Positions 44,809 through 54,366 of a stretch of DNA of 64,000 nucleotides are shown in pieces; the first letter of the stretch is position 1, and each line of letters opens with the position of its first letter. The translations under genes were made by a program, and so were the position numbers. The notes beneath the pieces were generated by a model. The model made no database searches and was not told the DNA's origin. It saw nothing but the letters and a program-made list of their open reading frames with translations. Source of the DNA: Gracilibacillus oryzae (GTDB taxonomy: Bacteria; Bacillota; Bacilli; Bacillales; Amphibacillaceae); NCBI RefSeq assembly GCF_009498735.1, contig NZ_ML762425.1, positions 212,011 to 276,010 on the forward strand, given 5' to 3'.

Positions 44809-46052
44809 AAAAGCAAGTAAAAGCCGAAATAATTTCTGTTGGTACAGAACTTCTATTAGGTCAAATATCTAATACTAATGCAGCCTGGATGTCTGAGAAA
44901 TTAGCAGATAGCGGTATTCCGATTTACTATCACAGTGTTGTGGGAGATAATTTGGAACGGCTGACAGAAGTATTTCAGTTGGCGCATAACCGGTCAGATA
45001 TTATTTTTATTACTGGAGGACTTGGACCTACTGAGGATGACTTAACAAGAGAAGCTTTTCAGGTTATGACAGGACTTGAGATTGTCCAGGATCCAGTCAC
45101 CATCCAAAAGATGGAAAATTATTTCGCAAAAACAAATCGTACCATGACACTAAACAATCTTAAACAGGCTAATGTATTTGAAGGAGCGCATGTTTTTCAA
45201 AATTCTGTTGGCATTGCCCCTGGGATAGCTGTTGAATATGAGGAAACAATTTACTTATTTATGCCAGGTGTGCCGCGTGAAATGAAATCACTAATGCTAG
45301 AGCATATGCTGCCTTTTTTGGCAGATAAATATTCTTTAAGTGATGTAATTTTTTCCCGAATGCTGCGGTTTATCGGGATTGGAGAATCACAACTGGAATA
45401 TGAGCTGCAAGATTTAATCTCCTGTCAGACTAATCCAACGATTGCACCTCTCGCTTCAGAAGGAGAAGTAGCCATAAGGCTGTCAGCCAATGCGGATACA
45501 AAAGCTGCTGCGATTAATCTTATCAACGAGACAGAATCTATGATTGTCAAACGAGCAGGCCAATACCTCTATGGTTATGATAATGACACAATTGAGCAAA
45601 AAGTATTTGCACTGCTTCAAAACCAGCATTTGACAATCTCAAGTGCGGAGAGCTTAACAGGAGGCGCATTCGCTTCATCTATTGTTGACATGGAAGGTAG
45701 CTCTGCAATATTCAAAGGGGCAGCAGTAGTTTATCAAACAGAAACAAAAGCAGATGTATTACATATCCCAGAACATATCATGAAGCATTATGGTACAGTA
45801 AGCAAAGAATGCGCTGAGGCAATGGCTGAGCAAGTAAAAAGCCTGTATAACAGTGATATTGGTATTAGCTTTACAGGCGTAGCTGGACCGGCGAAACAAG
45901 AAGGAAAAGAAGCAGGGACAGTCTTTATTACAATCATTAATCAACAGGCTGTCCATCAATATAAGTTACATTTCAGCGGAGACCGGGATACCATAAGAAG
46001 GAGATCTGTCAAGAAAGCTTATGAATTGCTGTTCCACCTTTTGAAAAAATAA
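44805..46052 (+). CDS. cinA: competence/damage-inducible protein CinA
   Basis: The 415-residue protein combines an N-terminal MoaB/MogA-like COG1058 domain (AEIISVGTELLLGQISNTNA, ITGGLGPTEDD) and a C-terminal nicotinamide-nucleotide amidase-like domain (SSAESLTGGAFASSIVDMEG, GISFTGVAGP). CinA family members act on pyridine nucleotide breakdown products; in B. subtilis cinA lies with recA and is induced in competence. Translation is coupled to pgsA by a four-base overlap. A terminator separates it from recA. Confidence 0.95.
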   Translation: MKKQVKAEIISVGTELLLGQISNTNAAWMSEKLADSGIPIYYHSVVGDNLERLTEVFQLAHNRSDIIFITGGLGPTEDDLTREAFQVMTGLEIVQDPVTIQKMENYFAKTNRTMTLNNLKQANVFEGAHVFQNSVGIAPGIAVEYEETIYLFMPGVPREMKSLMLEHMLPFLADKYSLSDVIFSRMLRFIGIGESQLEYELQDLISCQTNPTIAPLASEGEVAIRLSANADTKAAAINLINETESMIVKRAGQYLYGYDNDTIEQKVFALLQNQHLTISSAESLTGGAFASSIVDMEGSSAIFKGAAVVYQTETKADVLHIPEHIMKHYGTVSKECAEAMAEQVKSLYNSDIGISFTGVAGPAKQEGKEAGTVFITIINQQAVHQYKLHFSGDRDTIRRRSVKKAYELLFHLLKK

Positions 46053-46061
46053 GAAAACAAT

Positions 46062-46108
46062 AAAAAAGTATTTTTAAGCTTTAAATAGGCTGAAAATACT
46101 TTTTTTTC
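46062..46108 (+). terminator. terminator between cinA and recA
   Basis: AAAAAAGTATTTT (46062-46074) pairs with AAAATACTTTTTT (46093-46105), continuing into more T. Confidence 0.8.
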
Positions 46109-46153
46109 ATGAAAGAGCAGCAGATTTTAAAGAAAATCAGCACAGAAAAAAAG

Positions 46154-46167
46154 GGAACATTTATTCG
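46154..46167 (+). promoter_or_regulatory. LexA (DinR) box-like operator of recA
   Basis: GGAACATTTATTCG fits the Bacillus LexA consensus CGAAC-N4-GTTCG with changes at the outer left base and one inner right base. It lies eight bases upstream of the recA -35, a reasonable place for SOS repression. Confidence 0.5.
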
Positions 46168-46175
46168 TTTATTGC

Positions 46176-46204
46176 TTGTTAAATCTATCAAAACATTGTA
46201 AAAT
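46176..46204 (+). promoter_or_regulatory. sigma-A promoter of recA
   Basis: TTGTTA (46176-46181), 17-bp spacer, TAAAAT (46199-46204). The start would be near 46211, giving a 25-nt leader with AAAGGAGG. Confidence 0.6.
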
Positions 46205-46235
46205 AGTATTAGAGTTAAAAAGGAGGAATTTTCGA

Positions 46236-47273
46236 ATGAGTGATAGAAAACAAGCCCTTGATCAGGCGTTAAAACAAATAGAGAAGCAATTTGGTAAAGG
46301 ATCGATCATGAAACTGGGAGAGCAGGCGGAACAGAGAATTGCCACAGTTTCCAGTGGGTCGGTTACGTTGGATGTTGCTTTAGGTGTAGGTGGTTATCCA
46401 CGTGGTCGAGTTGTAGAAATTTATGGTCCAGAGTCTTCTGGTAAAACTACTGTTTCTCTTCACGCGATAGCAGAAGCACAGCGAGCGGGTGGACAGGCTG
46501 CTTTTATTGATGCAGAGCATGCCCTTGATCCTGTATATGCTAGAAAACTAGGTGTTAATGTTGATGAGTTATTATTATCACAGCCAGATACCGGAGAGCA
46601 GGCACTAGAAATAGCAGAAGCATTAGTGCGCAGTGGCGCAATTGATATGATTGTAATTGACTCTGTTGCGGCACTTGTACCGAAAGCGGAAATTGAAGGA
46701 GAAATGGGTGATTCCCATGTGGGTCTTCAAGCTCGACTTATGTCACAAGCATTAAGAAAATTATCTGGAGCTATTAATAAGTCAAAAACTACAGCTATCT
46801 TTATTAACCAGATCCGTGAAAAAGTAGGTGTTATGTTCGGTAATCCTGAAACTACTCCGGGTGGTCGGGCATTGAAATTCTACTCATCTGTCAGACTGGA
46901 AGTGCGAAGAGCTGAAACATTGAAAATTGGCAATGATATGGTAGGAAACAGAACAAGAATCAAAGTGGTAAAGAATAAAGTGGCACCACCATTTAAACAA
47001 GCAGAAGTGGATATTATGTATGGGGAAGGAATTTCACGACAAGGTGAAATACTTGATATTGCCTCAGATTTAGATATTGTCATGAAAAGTGGTGCTTGGT
47101 ATTCCTATAATGAAGAGCGATTGGGACAAGGTCGTGAGAATGCTAAGCAATTCTTAAAAGAAAATTCTCATATTGCGGATGAAATTTATCTTGCTATTCG
47201 TTCACATTATGGTTTGGATGAAGAAGCTCCTGTTGATGAGACGGAAGAACAAGCTTCATTATTGGAGGATTAA
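46236..47273 (+). CDS. recA: recombinase RecA
   Basis: RecA drives strand exchange and stimulates LexA self-cleavage. The 345-residue protein shows Walker [14 protein letters not shown], Walker [12 protein letters not shown], the L1/L2 DNA-binding region ([15 protein letters not shown], then [20 protein letters not shown]) and an acidic C-terminal tail. The ATG at 46236 has AAGGAGG; an in-frame ATG at 46176 would add residues not found in RecA. It carries its own promoter, LexA-like box and terminator. Confidence 0.98.
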   Translation: MSDRKQALDQALKQIEKQFGKGSIMKLGEQAEQRIATVSSGSVTLDVALGVGGYPRGRVVEIYGPESSGKTTVSLHAIAEAQRAGGQAAFIDAEHALDPVYARKLGVNVDELLLSQPDTGEQALEIAEALVRSGAIDMIVIDSVAALVPKAEIEGEMGDSHVGLQARLMSQALRKLSGAINKSKTTAIFINQIREKVGVMFGNPETTPGGRALKFYSSVRLEVRRAETLKIGNDMVGNRTRIKVVKNKVAPPFKQAEVDIMYGEGISRQGEILDIASDLDIVMKSGAWYSYNEERLGQGRENAKQFLKENSHIADEIYLAIRSHYGLDEEAPVDETEEQASLLED

Positions 47274-47291
47274 TACTATTTTATAAGGACC

Positions 47292-47338
47292 AGCTAGGTG
47301 TGGCGAATCTCTTAACTAAGCCGCATCTGGCTTTTTTT
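47292..47338 (+). terminator. terminator after recA
   Basis: AGCTAGGTGTGGC (47292-47304) pairs with GCCGCATCTGGCT (47320-47332) using three G-U pairs, then a run of T to 47338. Confidence 0.8.
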
Positions 47339-47370
47339 ATTAGATGATATGGAATAAAATCCTACAATCC

Positions 47371-47399
47371 TTGACATCCCAAGAATAGAGGATTAAAAT
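47371..47399 (+). promoter_or_regulatory. sigma-A promoter of rny
   Basis: Consensus TTGACA (47371-47376), 17-bp spacer, TAAAAT (47394-47399). The start would be near 47406, with a leader of about 100 nt. Confidence 0.65.
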
Positions 47400-47401
47400 T
47401 A

Positions 47402-47433
47402 TAATGTATAATTTAAAAAATCGTTATACATTA
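47402..47433 (+). promoter_or_regulatory. 10-bp inverted repeat at the start of the rny transcript
   Basis: TAATGTATAA (47402-47411) and TTATACATTA (47424-47433) form a perfect inverted repeat around 12 nt. It covers the predicted start point, so it could be an operator or a 5'-terminal hairpin in the mRNA. Confidence 0.45.
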
Positions 47434-47508
47434 AATTAAAATTAAAGTATTCATTGTACATGCCGACTGAAAATTTTGTACAAGTTTATAGCAAGAGGAG
47501 GTGAAAGT

Positions 47509-49071
47509 ATGGATTCATTGTTTACAATTATCATCTCCATTTTGCTTACATTTGTCGGTATTGTTGTTGGTTATCTGATTCGAAAGAAAATTGCGGAGAA
47601 GAAGATTTCGAGTGCAGAGGAATTAGCAAAACAAATTGTTGAAGAAGGACATAAAAACGCGGAAGTAGCGAAGAAAGAGGCGTTACTCGAAGCGAAAGAT
47701 GAAAACTATAAAATTCGTCAACAAGCTGAACAAGAGCTTCGTGAAAGAAGATTAGAAATTCAGAAGCTTGAAAGTCGTCTCATGCAAAAGGAAGAAAATC
47801 TTAACCGAAAAGATCAAACGTTGGATAAGCGTGAGTTAATGTTAGAGAAGAAAGAAAGTTCGCTAACAGAAAAACAACAACAAATTGAAGAAATGGAAAG
47901 CAAAGTTGGAGCAATGTTAAGCGAGCAACAGACAGAATTAGAACGGATATCTGGCTATACGACTGACCAAGCAAAACAAGTTATTTTACAACGTGTGGAA
48001 GAAGAAGTCACTCATGAAACTGCACTAATTATTAAAGAAGCTGAAAACAGAGCCAAAGAAGAGGCGGATAAGAAAGCGAAAAACATTCTTTCTCTAGCCC
48101 TACAACGTTGTGCTGCAGATCATGTTGCTGAAACAACTGTTTCCGTTGTAAATCTTCCAAATGATGAGATGAAAGGTCGAATAATCGGGCGTGAAGGAAG
48201 AAACATTCGCACGCTTGAGACTTTAACTGGTATTGATCTTATTATTGATGATACTCCGGAAGCTGTTATATTATCAGGTTTCGATCCAATTCGGAGGGAA
48301 ATTGCAAGAATTGCCTTAGAGAAATTAGTACAGGATGGCCGTATCCACCCAGCAAGAATTGAGGAAATGGTAGATAAATCAAGACGGGAAGTGGACGAAT
48401 ATATTCGTGATTACGGTGAACAGACTACTTTTGAAGTGGGAGTCCACGGTCTTCATCCGGATTTAGTGAAAATTCTGGGACGTTTAAAGTACAGAACAAG
48501 CTATGGTCAAAATGTATTAAAGCATTCCATGGAAGTAGCCTATTTATCCGGCCTGTTAGCTGCTGAGCTTGGCGAAGATCAAACCCTTGCAAAACGTGCT
48601 GGCCTTCTGCATGATATCGGGAAAGCAATTGACCATGAAGTAGAAGGAAGCCATGTGGAAATAGGTAAAGAACTTGCAAGTAAATACAAGGAAAATGATG
48701 TTGTCGTTAATGCAATAGCCTCACACCATGGTGATGAGGAGCCAACATCCGTTATTTCTGTTATTGTTGCCGCAGCTGATGCATTATCAGCAGCCAGACC
48801 TGGTGCAAGAAGTGAAACTCTTGAGAACTATATTAAGCGTTTAGAGAAACTCGAGGAAATCTCTGAATCTTATGCAGGTGTAGAGAAGTCATTTGCAATT
48901 CAAGCTGGTCGTGAAATTCGAATTATTGTCAAACCAGACGAGATTGATGATCTTGAAGCAGCAAAAGTTGCTAGAGATATAAGAAAACGAATCGAAGACG
49001 AACTGGATTATCCGGGTCATATAAAAGTAACAGTAATAAGAGAAACAAGATCTGTTGAATATGCTAAATAA
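47509..49071 (+). CDS. rny: ribonuclease Y
   Basis: RNase Y is the membrane-anchored endoribonuclease that starts most mRNA decay in Bacillaceae. The 520-residue protein has an N-terminal transmembrane segment ([20 protein letters not shown]), a long coiled coil (about residues 25-200), a KH domain ([19 protein letters not shown]) and an HD domain with [15 protein letters not shown]. The ATG at 47509 has AGAGGAGGTGAAAG; an in-frame ATG at 47476 lacks a site. RicA, encoded at 52977, is part of the Y-complex that modulates RNase Y. Confidence 0.97.
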   Translation: MDSLFTIIISILLTFVGIVVGYLIRKKIAEKKISSAEELAKQIVEEGHKNAEVAKKEALLEAKDENYKIRQQAEQELRERRLEIQKLESRLMQKEENLNRKDQTLDKRELMLEKKESSLTEKQQQIEEMESKVGAMLSEQQTELERISGYTTDQAKQVILQRVEEEVTHETALIIKEAENRAKEEADKKAKNILSLALQRCAADHVAETTVSVVNLPNDEMKGRIIGREGRNIRTLETLTGIDLIIDDTPEAVILSGFDPIRREIARIALEKLVQDGRIHPARIEEMVDKSRREVDEYIRDYGEQTTFEVGVHGLHPDLVKILGRLKYRTSYGQNVLKHSMEVAYLSGLLAAELGEDQTLAKRAGLLHDIGKAIDHEVEGSHVEIGKELASKYKENDVVVNAIASHHGDEEPTSVISVIVAAADALSAARPGARSETLENYIKRLEKLEEISESYAGVEKSFAIQAGREIRIIVKPDEIDDLEAAKVARDIRKRIEDELDYPGHIKVTVIRETRSVEYAK

Positions 49072-49097
49072 AGTGGCCATTTTTGGTCACTTTATTT
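49070..49097 (+). terminator. hairpin after rny
   Basis: AAAGTGGCCA (49070-49079) pairs with TGGTCACTTT (49084-49093) around TTTT; the tail ATTTATT is only partly T-rich, so some read-through into ymdB is likely. Confidence 0.55.
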
Positions 49098-49132
49098 ATT
49101 ATCAGATTGTTTATGGAGAAAGGAAGCTATAG

Positions 49133-49930
49133 ATGAGAATTTTATTTATTGGAGATATTGTTGGATCCCCTGGTCGGGATATGGTGCAGGAATATTTACC
49201 GAAGCTGAAAACTAAATATCAGCCGCATATTTCGATCGTTAATGGCGAAAACGCTGCGAGTGGTAAAGGTATTACAGAGAAAATATATAAAAATTTACTC
49301 GAATGGGGCACAAATGCTGTCACAATGGGAAACCATACGTGGGATAAAAAGGATATATTTCAATTTATCGATAACGCGCCTTACATGGTTCGTCCTGGTA
49401 ACTTACCTGCTGGTACACCAGGCACTGAGATTGTTTTCGTAAAATCAAACGGAAAAGAAATAGCAGTCATTAATCTATTAGGCAGAACATTTATGCAGCC
49501 TGTTGATGACCCATTTCAAAGAGTTGATGAATTAATTGAAATAGCAAAAAAGAGAACAAATATAATATTTGTAGACTTTCATGCCGAAGCGACAAGTGAA
49601 AAACAAGCATTTGGATGGTATCTGGATGGAAAAGTCAGTGCAGTAGTCGGTACACATACACATGTTCAAACAGCCGATGACCGTATTTTGCCTAATCATA
49701 CTGCTTACATTAGTGATGTCGGTATGACTGGACCTTATGATGGTATATTAGGCATGGAACGGGAAGCGGTGCTCAAAAAATTCACTACTGCACTGCCTGT
49801 TCGATTTGAAGTTCCTAAAGACGGCAGAACGCAATTAAGTGGGGTTGTTATTGATATTGATTCATCAACAGGGAAGGCAAGTAAAATAGAGCGAATTCAG
49901 ATTAATGATGACCACCCGTTCTTCTCTTAA
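49133..49930 (+). CDS. ymdB: metallophosphoesterase YmdB (2',3'-cAMP phosphodiesterase family)
   Basis: The 265-residue protein is a dinuclear-metal phosphodiesterase. Visible ligands are in MRILFIGDIVGSPGRD (Asp8), NGENAASGKG (Glu39/Asn40), GNHTWD (Asn67/His68), DFHAEATSEK and GTHTHVQTADDRI. B. subtilis YmdB hydrolyses cyclic nucleotides and affects the choice between motility and biofilm and sporulation. All ligand positions are intact. It follows rny as in B. subtilis and may be partly cotranscribed. Confidence 0.95.
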   Translation: MRILFIGDIVGSPGRDMVQEYLPKLKTKYQPHISIVNGENAASGKGITEKIYKNLLEWGTNAVTMGNHTWDKKDIFQFIDNAPYMVRPGNLPAGTPGTEIVFVKSNGKEIAVINLLGRTFMQPVDDPFQRVDELIEIAKKRTNIIFVDFHAEATSEKQAFGWYLDGKVSAVVGTHTHVQTADDRILPNHTAYISDVGMTGPYDGILGMEREAVLKKFTTALPVRFEVPKDGRTQLSGVVIDIDSSTGKASKIERIQINDDHPFFS

Positions 49931-49997
49931 AACCGTTGATAATATTAGGGTCTGTAATGATAAGATTTGAATTTTTGCCTGTAATGAGTCATAATAA

Positions 49998-50024
49998 AAA
50001 GGAATATCTTTCATGTACAAGAAT
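49998..50024 (+). promoter_or_regulatory. candidate sigma-H promoter of spoVS
   Basis: AAAGGAATA (49998-50006) fits the sigma-H -35 RnAGGAwww; after 11 bp CAAGAAT (50018-50024) fits the -10 RnnGAAT apart from the first base. The B. subtilis spoVS gene is sigma-H dependent, which supports the call. Confidence 0.55.
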
Positions 50025-50069
50025 ATAGTAAAAGTGGGATAACAATAGGAATTGAAGGAGGTACCAGGA

Positions 50070-50330
50070 ATGGACATATTAAAGGTTTCAGCAAAATCAA
50101 ATCCGAATAAAGTAGCAGGCGCACTTGCAAATGTCGTACGTGAACGTGGCTCAGCAGAAGTTCAAGCAATTGGTGCAGGTGCACTAAACCAAGCAGTAAA
50201 AGCAGTTGCTATCGCACGTGGTTTTGTGGCTCCGAGTGGAGACGATCTCATTTGTATTCCGGCTTTTACTGATATCATGATCGATAATGAAGAACGTACA
50301 GCTATTAAATTAATCGTAGAACCTAGATAA
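50070..50330 (+). CDS. spoVS: stage V sporulation protein S
   Basis: SpoVS is an Alba-like small protein needed for progression beyond stage V and proper septation control. The 86-residue sequence (MDILKVSAKSNPNKVAGALA... ending KLIVEPR) is almost invariant in the family. The ATG at 50070 is preceded by AAGGAGG; an in-frame TTG/ATG further upstream (50052) is not needed. It has its own candidate sigma-H promoter and a strong terminator, so it is monocistronic. Confidence 0.97.
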   Translation: MDILKVSAKSNPNKVAGALANVVRERGSAEVQAIGAGALNQAVKAVAIARGFVAPSGDDLICIPAFTDIMIDNEERTAIKLIVEPR

Positions 50331-50343
50331 TTCTTATTCAGTT

Positions 50344-50376
50344 AAACCTGTTTGTTTTAGGACAAACAGGTTTTTA
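50344..50376 (+). terminator. terminator after spoVS
   Basis: AAACCTGTTTGT (50344-50355) pairs with ACAAACAGGTTT (50362-50373), continuing into TT. Confidence 0.88.
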
Positions 50377-50401
50377 AATGGAAAGAAAGAGGTGTAATAG
50401 A

Positions 50402-51316
50402 TTGATTGATTGTAATTGTGATGCATTATGGAAGATTTGGGAGCAGCAATTGGATTTTTATGATGATCCCGAACTTGCAGTGAATTATACCAAGTGGATG
50501 AAAAGTAATGTTAAAGTGCAGTGTTTTGCTATTTTTATTCCACCAAGTGTACCTGCTGAAGCGAAATTTATTGCAGGTTTGCAAATGATAGACATCTTTT
50601 ATGAACATGTCATTAAGCCATATTCTAATGTGAAATTAATCTTGAACAAGCAAGATATCTTTTCATTGAAAAGCAATGAAAGAGGAGCAATGTTAACATT
50701 AGAAGGCTTGGATTTAATCGGATATGATATATTTAAGTTGCGGATTTTGTTTCATTTAGGTGTTCGTATGATCGGTTTATCATGGAATGTTCCCAATCTA
50801 GCCATTGACGGTATTATGGAAAAGCGTGGAGCAGGTTTATCAGATTTTGGTCGTGATATCATCCAGTTAGCTAATGACGAGAAAATATGGGTTGATTTAG
50901 CTCATGCTTCTTATAAAGGGTTTTTTGATGCATTGGAAATTGCTGACTACCCTATTGTATCACATGCGAATGTTCAATCTATTGTGCCACATCCGCGCAA
51001 TTTGGATGACAAGCAAATTCAGGCTCTAATAAATAAAAATGGTTTGATAGGAATTAATTTTGTTCGGGAATTTGTTACTAGTTCCAATCAGGCGACTTTT
51101 CAAGATGTATATTTACACATCTATTATCTACTAGCCTCAGGTTTAGAAGAACATATAATTTTTGGATCAGATTTTGATGGAAGTGATAATCTTGTTCATG
51201 GTCTTTCATCCATCTCTGACTATCCGTCTTTTTATAAATACTTAGAAGGAAAGCTGTCTGACTTAATTTTAGAGAAAATTACTTGGGATAACTTTATTAA
51301 AAAAATCCCCGATTAA
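50402..51316 (+). CDS. membrane dipeptidase family (peptidase M19) protein
   Basis: The 304-residue protein belongs to the M19 (renal dipeptidase-like) family of metal-dependent dipeptidases. Motifs seen are AMLTLEGLD (bridging Glu), WVDLAHAS and PIVSHAN (two His), HPRNLDD (Arg) and IIFGSDFDGSD (Asp). The first metal motif, usually DxHxD, reads DCNCD here, so the first His is Asn. The start is the TTG at 50402, eight bases after AAAGAGGTG; an ATG at 50378 lies in the spoVS terminator. B. subtilis has tdh-kbl at this place. Substrate unknown; activity may be reduced. Confidence 0.85.
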   Translation: MIDCNCDALWKIWEQQLDFYDDPELAVNYTKWMKSNVKVQCFAIFIPPSVPAEAKFIAGLQMIDIFYEHVIKPYSNVKLILNKQDIFSLKSNERGAMLTLEGLDLIGYDIFKLRILFHLGVRMIGLSWNVPNLAIDGIMEKRGAGLSDFGRDIIQLANDEKIWVDLAHASYKGFFDALEIADYPIVSHANVQSIVPHPRNLDDKQIQALINKNGLIGINFVREFVTSSNQATFQDVYLHIYYLLASGLEEHIIFGSDFDGSDNLVHGLSSISDYPSFYKYLEGKLSDLILEKITWDNFIKKIPD

Positions 51317-51398
51317 GAATGATTTGCCTTTGTAATTCTAAGGCTTATCCAATATAATAGATGAGGTAGTTGATCAGGGGTAAGAAAGGAGACATAAT

Positions 51399-52976
51399 AT
51401 GAACGAAAAACAGAGATTAGAAAGTCAGCAAATTAAACGAGCAGATTCATCGGACGTAAAATCCGAACCGAATCAAAATTTAGATCGTTTAAAAAAACTG
51501 TCAAGTGATGAACTGATTTCTAAATATTTCGAAACAACTTATGAACCACCAAACCTTAAAAAAGCGAGAAGTCGTCGTAAGAAGGATGTTGATATACATT
51601 ACGACTTCGATATTCCATTAGAGATGAAAGCGGTCGGAAAAGGGAAAAAATTTCTCATTCGCACATATGGATGCCAGATGAATGAACATGATACAGAAAT
51701 TATGGCTGGTATTCTGACAAATATGGGATATGAATCAACAAATGAAACGAACGAAGCAGATATTATTTTATTAAATACATGTGCTATCAGAGAAAATGCA
51801 GAAAATAAGGTGTTTGGTGAAATTGGTCACTTAAAACCTTTGAAACTTGAAAAACCGGACCTGATCATCGGTGTTTGTGGCTGTATGTCACAAGAAGAGT
51901 CTGTCGTTAATCGTATTCTCAAAAAACACCCATTCATTGATTTAATTTTCGGTACCCATAATATTCATCGATTACCGAAACTGATTAACGAAGCGATGTT
52001 CGGTAAAGAAATGGTAGTAGAAGTGTGGTCAAAAGAAGGAGACATCATTGAAAATTTACCAAAAGTACGTAATGGTAAAATCAAAGCATGGGTAAATATT
52101 ATGTACGGTTGTGATAAATTCTGTACGTACTGTATTGTCCCATATACTCGTGGAAAAGAAAGAAGCAGGCGACCAGAGGATATTATTCAGGAGGTACGTC
52201 ATTTAGCAGCTCAAGGGTATAAAGAAATAACATTACTAGGTCAGAATGTTAATGCGTATGGGAAAGATTTAAATATTGATTATGGTTTAGGTGACTTAAT
52301 GAATGAGATTCATGAAATTGACATTCCAAGAGTTCGCTTCACAACTTCCCATCCTCGTGACTTTGATGATCGATTAATTGAAGTCCTTTCTCAGGGTGGT
52401 AATTTACTAGATCATATTCATCTACCAGTACAATCAGGAAGTTCAGATGTCCTGCGTGTTATGGCACGACGTTATACAAGAGAAGATTATCTGAAACTTG
52501 TTGACAAAATTAGAAAAGCAATGCCTAATGCAACTTTAACGACAGATATTATTGTTGGTTTCCCGAACGAAACGGATGAGCAATTCGAAGAAACAATGTC
52601 ACTAGTAGAAGAAGTTGGATTTGAGAGTGCTTATACGTTTATTTATTCACCAAGAGAAGGTACACCTGCAGCAAAATGGGAAGATAATATTCCTATGGAA
52701 GTGAAAAAGGCTCGCTTACAGCGATTAAACGCTCTTGTTAACAAACAATCAGCTGATGCAATGAAAAAATATGAAGGTCAAACGGTTAAGGTATTAGTTG
52801 AAGGTGAAAGTAAAAAAGATCCTGATGTATTATCTGGATATACGGAAAGAAATAAACTAGTCAATTTTAAAGGGCCAAAATCCATTATCGGAGAAATTGT
52901 TGAAGTGAGAATTACAAATACAAAAACTTGGACATTAGATGGTGAGTTGGTTGAGTCTGTAGTTGAGGTGAATTAA
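51399..52976 (+). CDS. miaB: tRNA-2-methylthio-N6-dimethylallyladenosine synthase
   Basis: MiaB adds the methylthio group to i6A37 of tRNAs; the i6A is made by MiaA, encoded at 60350. The 525-residue radical-SAM enzyme has the N-terminal UPF0004 domain with cluster Cys in [22 protein letters not shown] and [10 protein letters not shown], the radical SAM CxxxCxxC in [17 protein letters not shown], and a C-terminal TRAM domain. A charged N-terminal extension of about 60 residues precedes the first domain, as in other Bacillaceae. AAAGGAGA precedes the ATG. Confidence 0.97.
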   Translation: MNEKQRLESQQIKRADSSDVKSEPNQNLDRLKKLSSDELISKYFETTYEPPNLKKARSRRKKDVDIHYDFDIPLEMKAVGKGKKFLIRTYGCQMNEHDTEIMAGILTNMGYESTNETNEADIILLNTCAIRENAENKVFGEIGHLKPLKLEKPDLIIGVCGCMSQEESVVNRILKKHPFIDLIFGTHNIHRLPKLINEAMFGKEMVVEVWSKEGDIIENLPKVRNGKIKAWVNIMYGCDKFCTYCIVPYTRGKERSRRPEDIIQEVRHLAAQGYKEITLLGQNVNAYGKDLNIDYGLGDLMNEIHEIDIPRVRFTTSHPRDFDDRLIEVLSQGGNLLDHIHLPVQSGSSDVLRVMARRYTREDYLKLVDKIRKAMPNATLTTDIIVGFPNETDEQFEETMSLVEEVGFESAYTFIYSPREGTPAAKWEDNIPMEVKKARLQRLNALVNKQSADAMKKYEGQTVKVLVEGESKKDPDVLSGYTERNKLVNFKGPKSIIGEIVEVRITNTKTWTLDGELVESVVEVN

Positions 52977-53393
52977 ATGGCAAAGTATACAAGATCTGAA
53001 GTAATGGCTGAAGCACATAATTTAGCAAAAATGATGGCAAACATTGAAGAAATCGACCGTTTTAAGCAGCTAGAAGCGAAATTAAATGAAAATAATAAAA
53101 TACAAGCAACGATTAAGAAGATAAAAGCCCTCCAGAAGCAAGCGGTAAACTTTCAAGCTTATGGCAAAGAAGAGGCTTTACAAAGAGTGGAAAAAGAAAT
53201 CGACCGTCTTCAGGCAGAAATTGATGAGATTCCTGTCGTTCAGGAGTTTAAAGAATCACAAGTTGTTATTAATGATCTTCTGCAATTAGTATCCAATACG
53301 ATTGCAAGAGAAATCACCAACGAAGTGATACGTTCAACAGAAGGCGATGTCCTTGCAGGGAAAACAGGTTCGAGCAAAGGTGACCATTGCTAA
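52977..53393 (+). CDS. ricA: RicA (YmcA), subunit of the RicAFT (Y-complex)
   Basis: RicA joins RicF (YlbF) and RicT (YaaT) in an Fe-S complex that guides RNase Y cleavage of operon mRNAs and promotes sporulation, competence and biofilm. The 138-residue helical protein belongs to the YlbF/YmcA family (SEVMAEAHNLAKMMANIEEIDRF, then long heptad-like helices) and ends KGDHC, with a terminal Cys that fits cluster binding. It starts directly after the miaB stop codon, so the two are coupled. A terminator follows. Confidence 0.92.
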   Translation: MAKYTRSEVMAEAHNLAKMMANIEEIDRFKQLEAKLNENNKIQATIKKIKALQKQAVNFQAYGKEEALQRVEKEIDRLQAEIDEIPVVQEFKESQVVINDLLQLVSNTIAREITNEVIRSTEGDVLAGKTGSSKGDHC

Positions 53394-53405
53394 TATTCAG
53401 ATATC

Positions 53406-53439
53406 AAACGATCATGGTATAAACTATGATCGTTTTTTT
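53406..53439 (+). terminator. terminator after ricA
   Basis: AAACGATCAT (53406-53415) pairs with ATGATCGTTT (53426-53435), continuing to seven T; GATATC/GATAT flanks can extend it. Confidence 0.85.
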
Positions 53440-53760
53440 GATATTTGCTTAAGGAAATTGACTTAAGAATAATCCTATTTGCCTTGTTGTATGTAGCCAT
53501 TATCATTTACATAACTAAAGTCAGAAAATTACTCAAGCAATTGTTCTTGTTAGACTACAATCAATTTCTAAAATAACGGTATTTAAGTATGCTGTTCCTA
53601 TATAACCTTTGATAATGCTTCTCCCTTTATGTACACATCTCTAGGCTTTTGCATAGTATGAATTAGAATCTATGGCCTGTGAACTTTTTAAAAATAAATA
53701 GGCACTATAGGTGAATATCTCGCATAAGATGGATTGAAATGAAAGGGAGGTTAACATTCA
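53440..53760 (+). other. ricA-cotE intergenic region (no gene)
   Basis: About 320 AT-rich bases without a supported gene. The only signals I see are the candidate sigma-K site (53704-53731) and the AAGGGAGGT ribosome binding site of cotE. Confidence 0.5.
53704..53731 (+). promoter_or_regulatory. candidate sigma-K promoter of cotE
   Basis: AC (53704-53705), a 17-bp spacer and CATAAGATG (53723-53731). B. subtilis cotE has a sigma-E and a sigma-K promoter; only the sigma-K-like site is convincing here. Confidence 0.35.
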
Positions 53761-54327
53761 ATGTCTTTTCTTGATCAACAATACAGGGAAATAATTACAA
53801 AGGCAGTTATAGGTAAAGGGAGAAAATTTACTCAAGAAACAAATACTATTACGCCAACTCATAGACCATCAAGTATTTTAGGCTGCTGGATTATCAATCA
53901 TAACTATCATGCAAAATTAGTAAAAAAGGATACAGTGGAAATTTACGGAAGCTACGAGGCAAACGTTTGGTATGCATACAACGATAATACGAAAACAGAA
54001 GTAGTATCTGAGCGAGTTGAGTATTGTGATACTGTATCACTTTCTATTCGTGACAAACAACAATTAGGTGATGATTGCGATGTAGTAGCAAAAGTTATTC
54101 AACAGCCAAACTGTTTAGAATGCACAATTGATACAAGGGGAAACAAAATTAAAGTAGATGTTGAACGGGAATTCCTTGTTGAAGTAATTGGAGATACTAA
54201 AATTTGTGTAAAAGTAGACCCTAAAGGCAAAGTATACGAAGATGAAGATTGGGATTTATCCATTTCTGATGAAGAGCTGGAATCATTAGACCCAGACTTT
54301 TTAGCAGACAATGATGATGAAGAATAA
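53761..54327 (+). CDS. cotE: outer spore coat morphogenetic protein CotE
   Basis: CotE organises the outer coat of the spore. The 188-residue protein has the family's N-terminal part ([18 protein letters not shown]), the central beta-rich segments [15 protein letters not shown] and [23 protein letters not shown], and the strongly acidic C terminus rich in Asp and Glu. AAGGGAGG precedes the ATG. It lies after miaB-ricA as in B. subtilis, where mutS follows; here one extra gene is between them. Confidence 0.96.
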   Translation: MSFLDQQYREIITKAVIGKGRKFTQETNTITPTHRPSSILGCWIINHNYHAKLVKKDTVEIYGSYEANVWYAYNDNTKTEVVSERVEYCDTVSLSIRDKQQLGDDCDVVAKVIQQPNCLECTIDTRGNKIKVDVEREFLVEVIGDTKICVKVDPKGKVYEDEDWDLSISDEELESLDPDFLADNDDEE

Positions 54328-54331
54328 TACT

Positions 54332-54366
54332 TACAGTGTGGAGCGTACCACACTGTATTTTTTTTT
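54332..54366 (+). terminator. terminator after cotE
   Basis: TACAGTGTGG (54332-54341) pairs with CCACACTGTA (54348-54357), followed by nine T. It isolates cotE from the DUF2264 gene. Confidence 0.9.
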
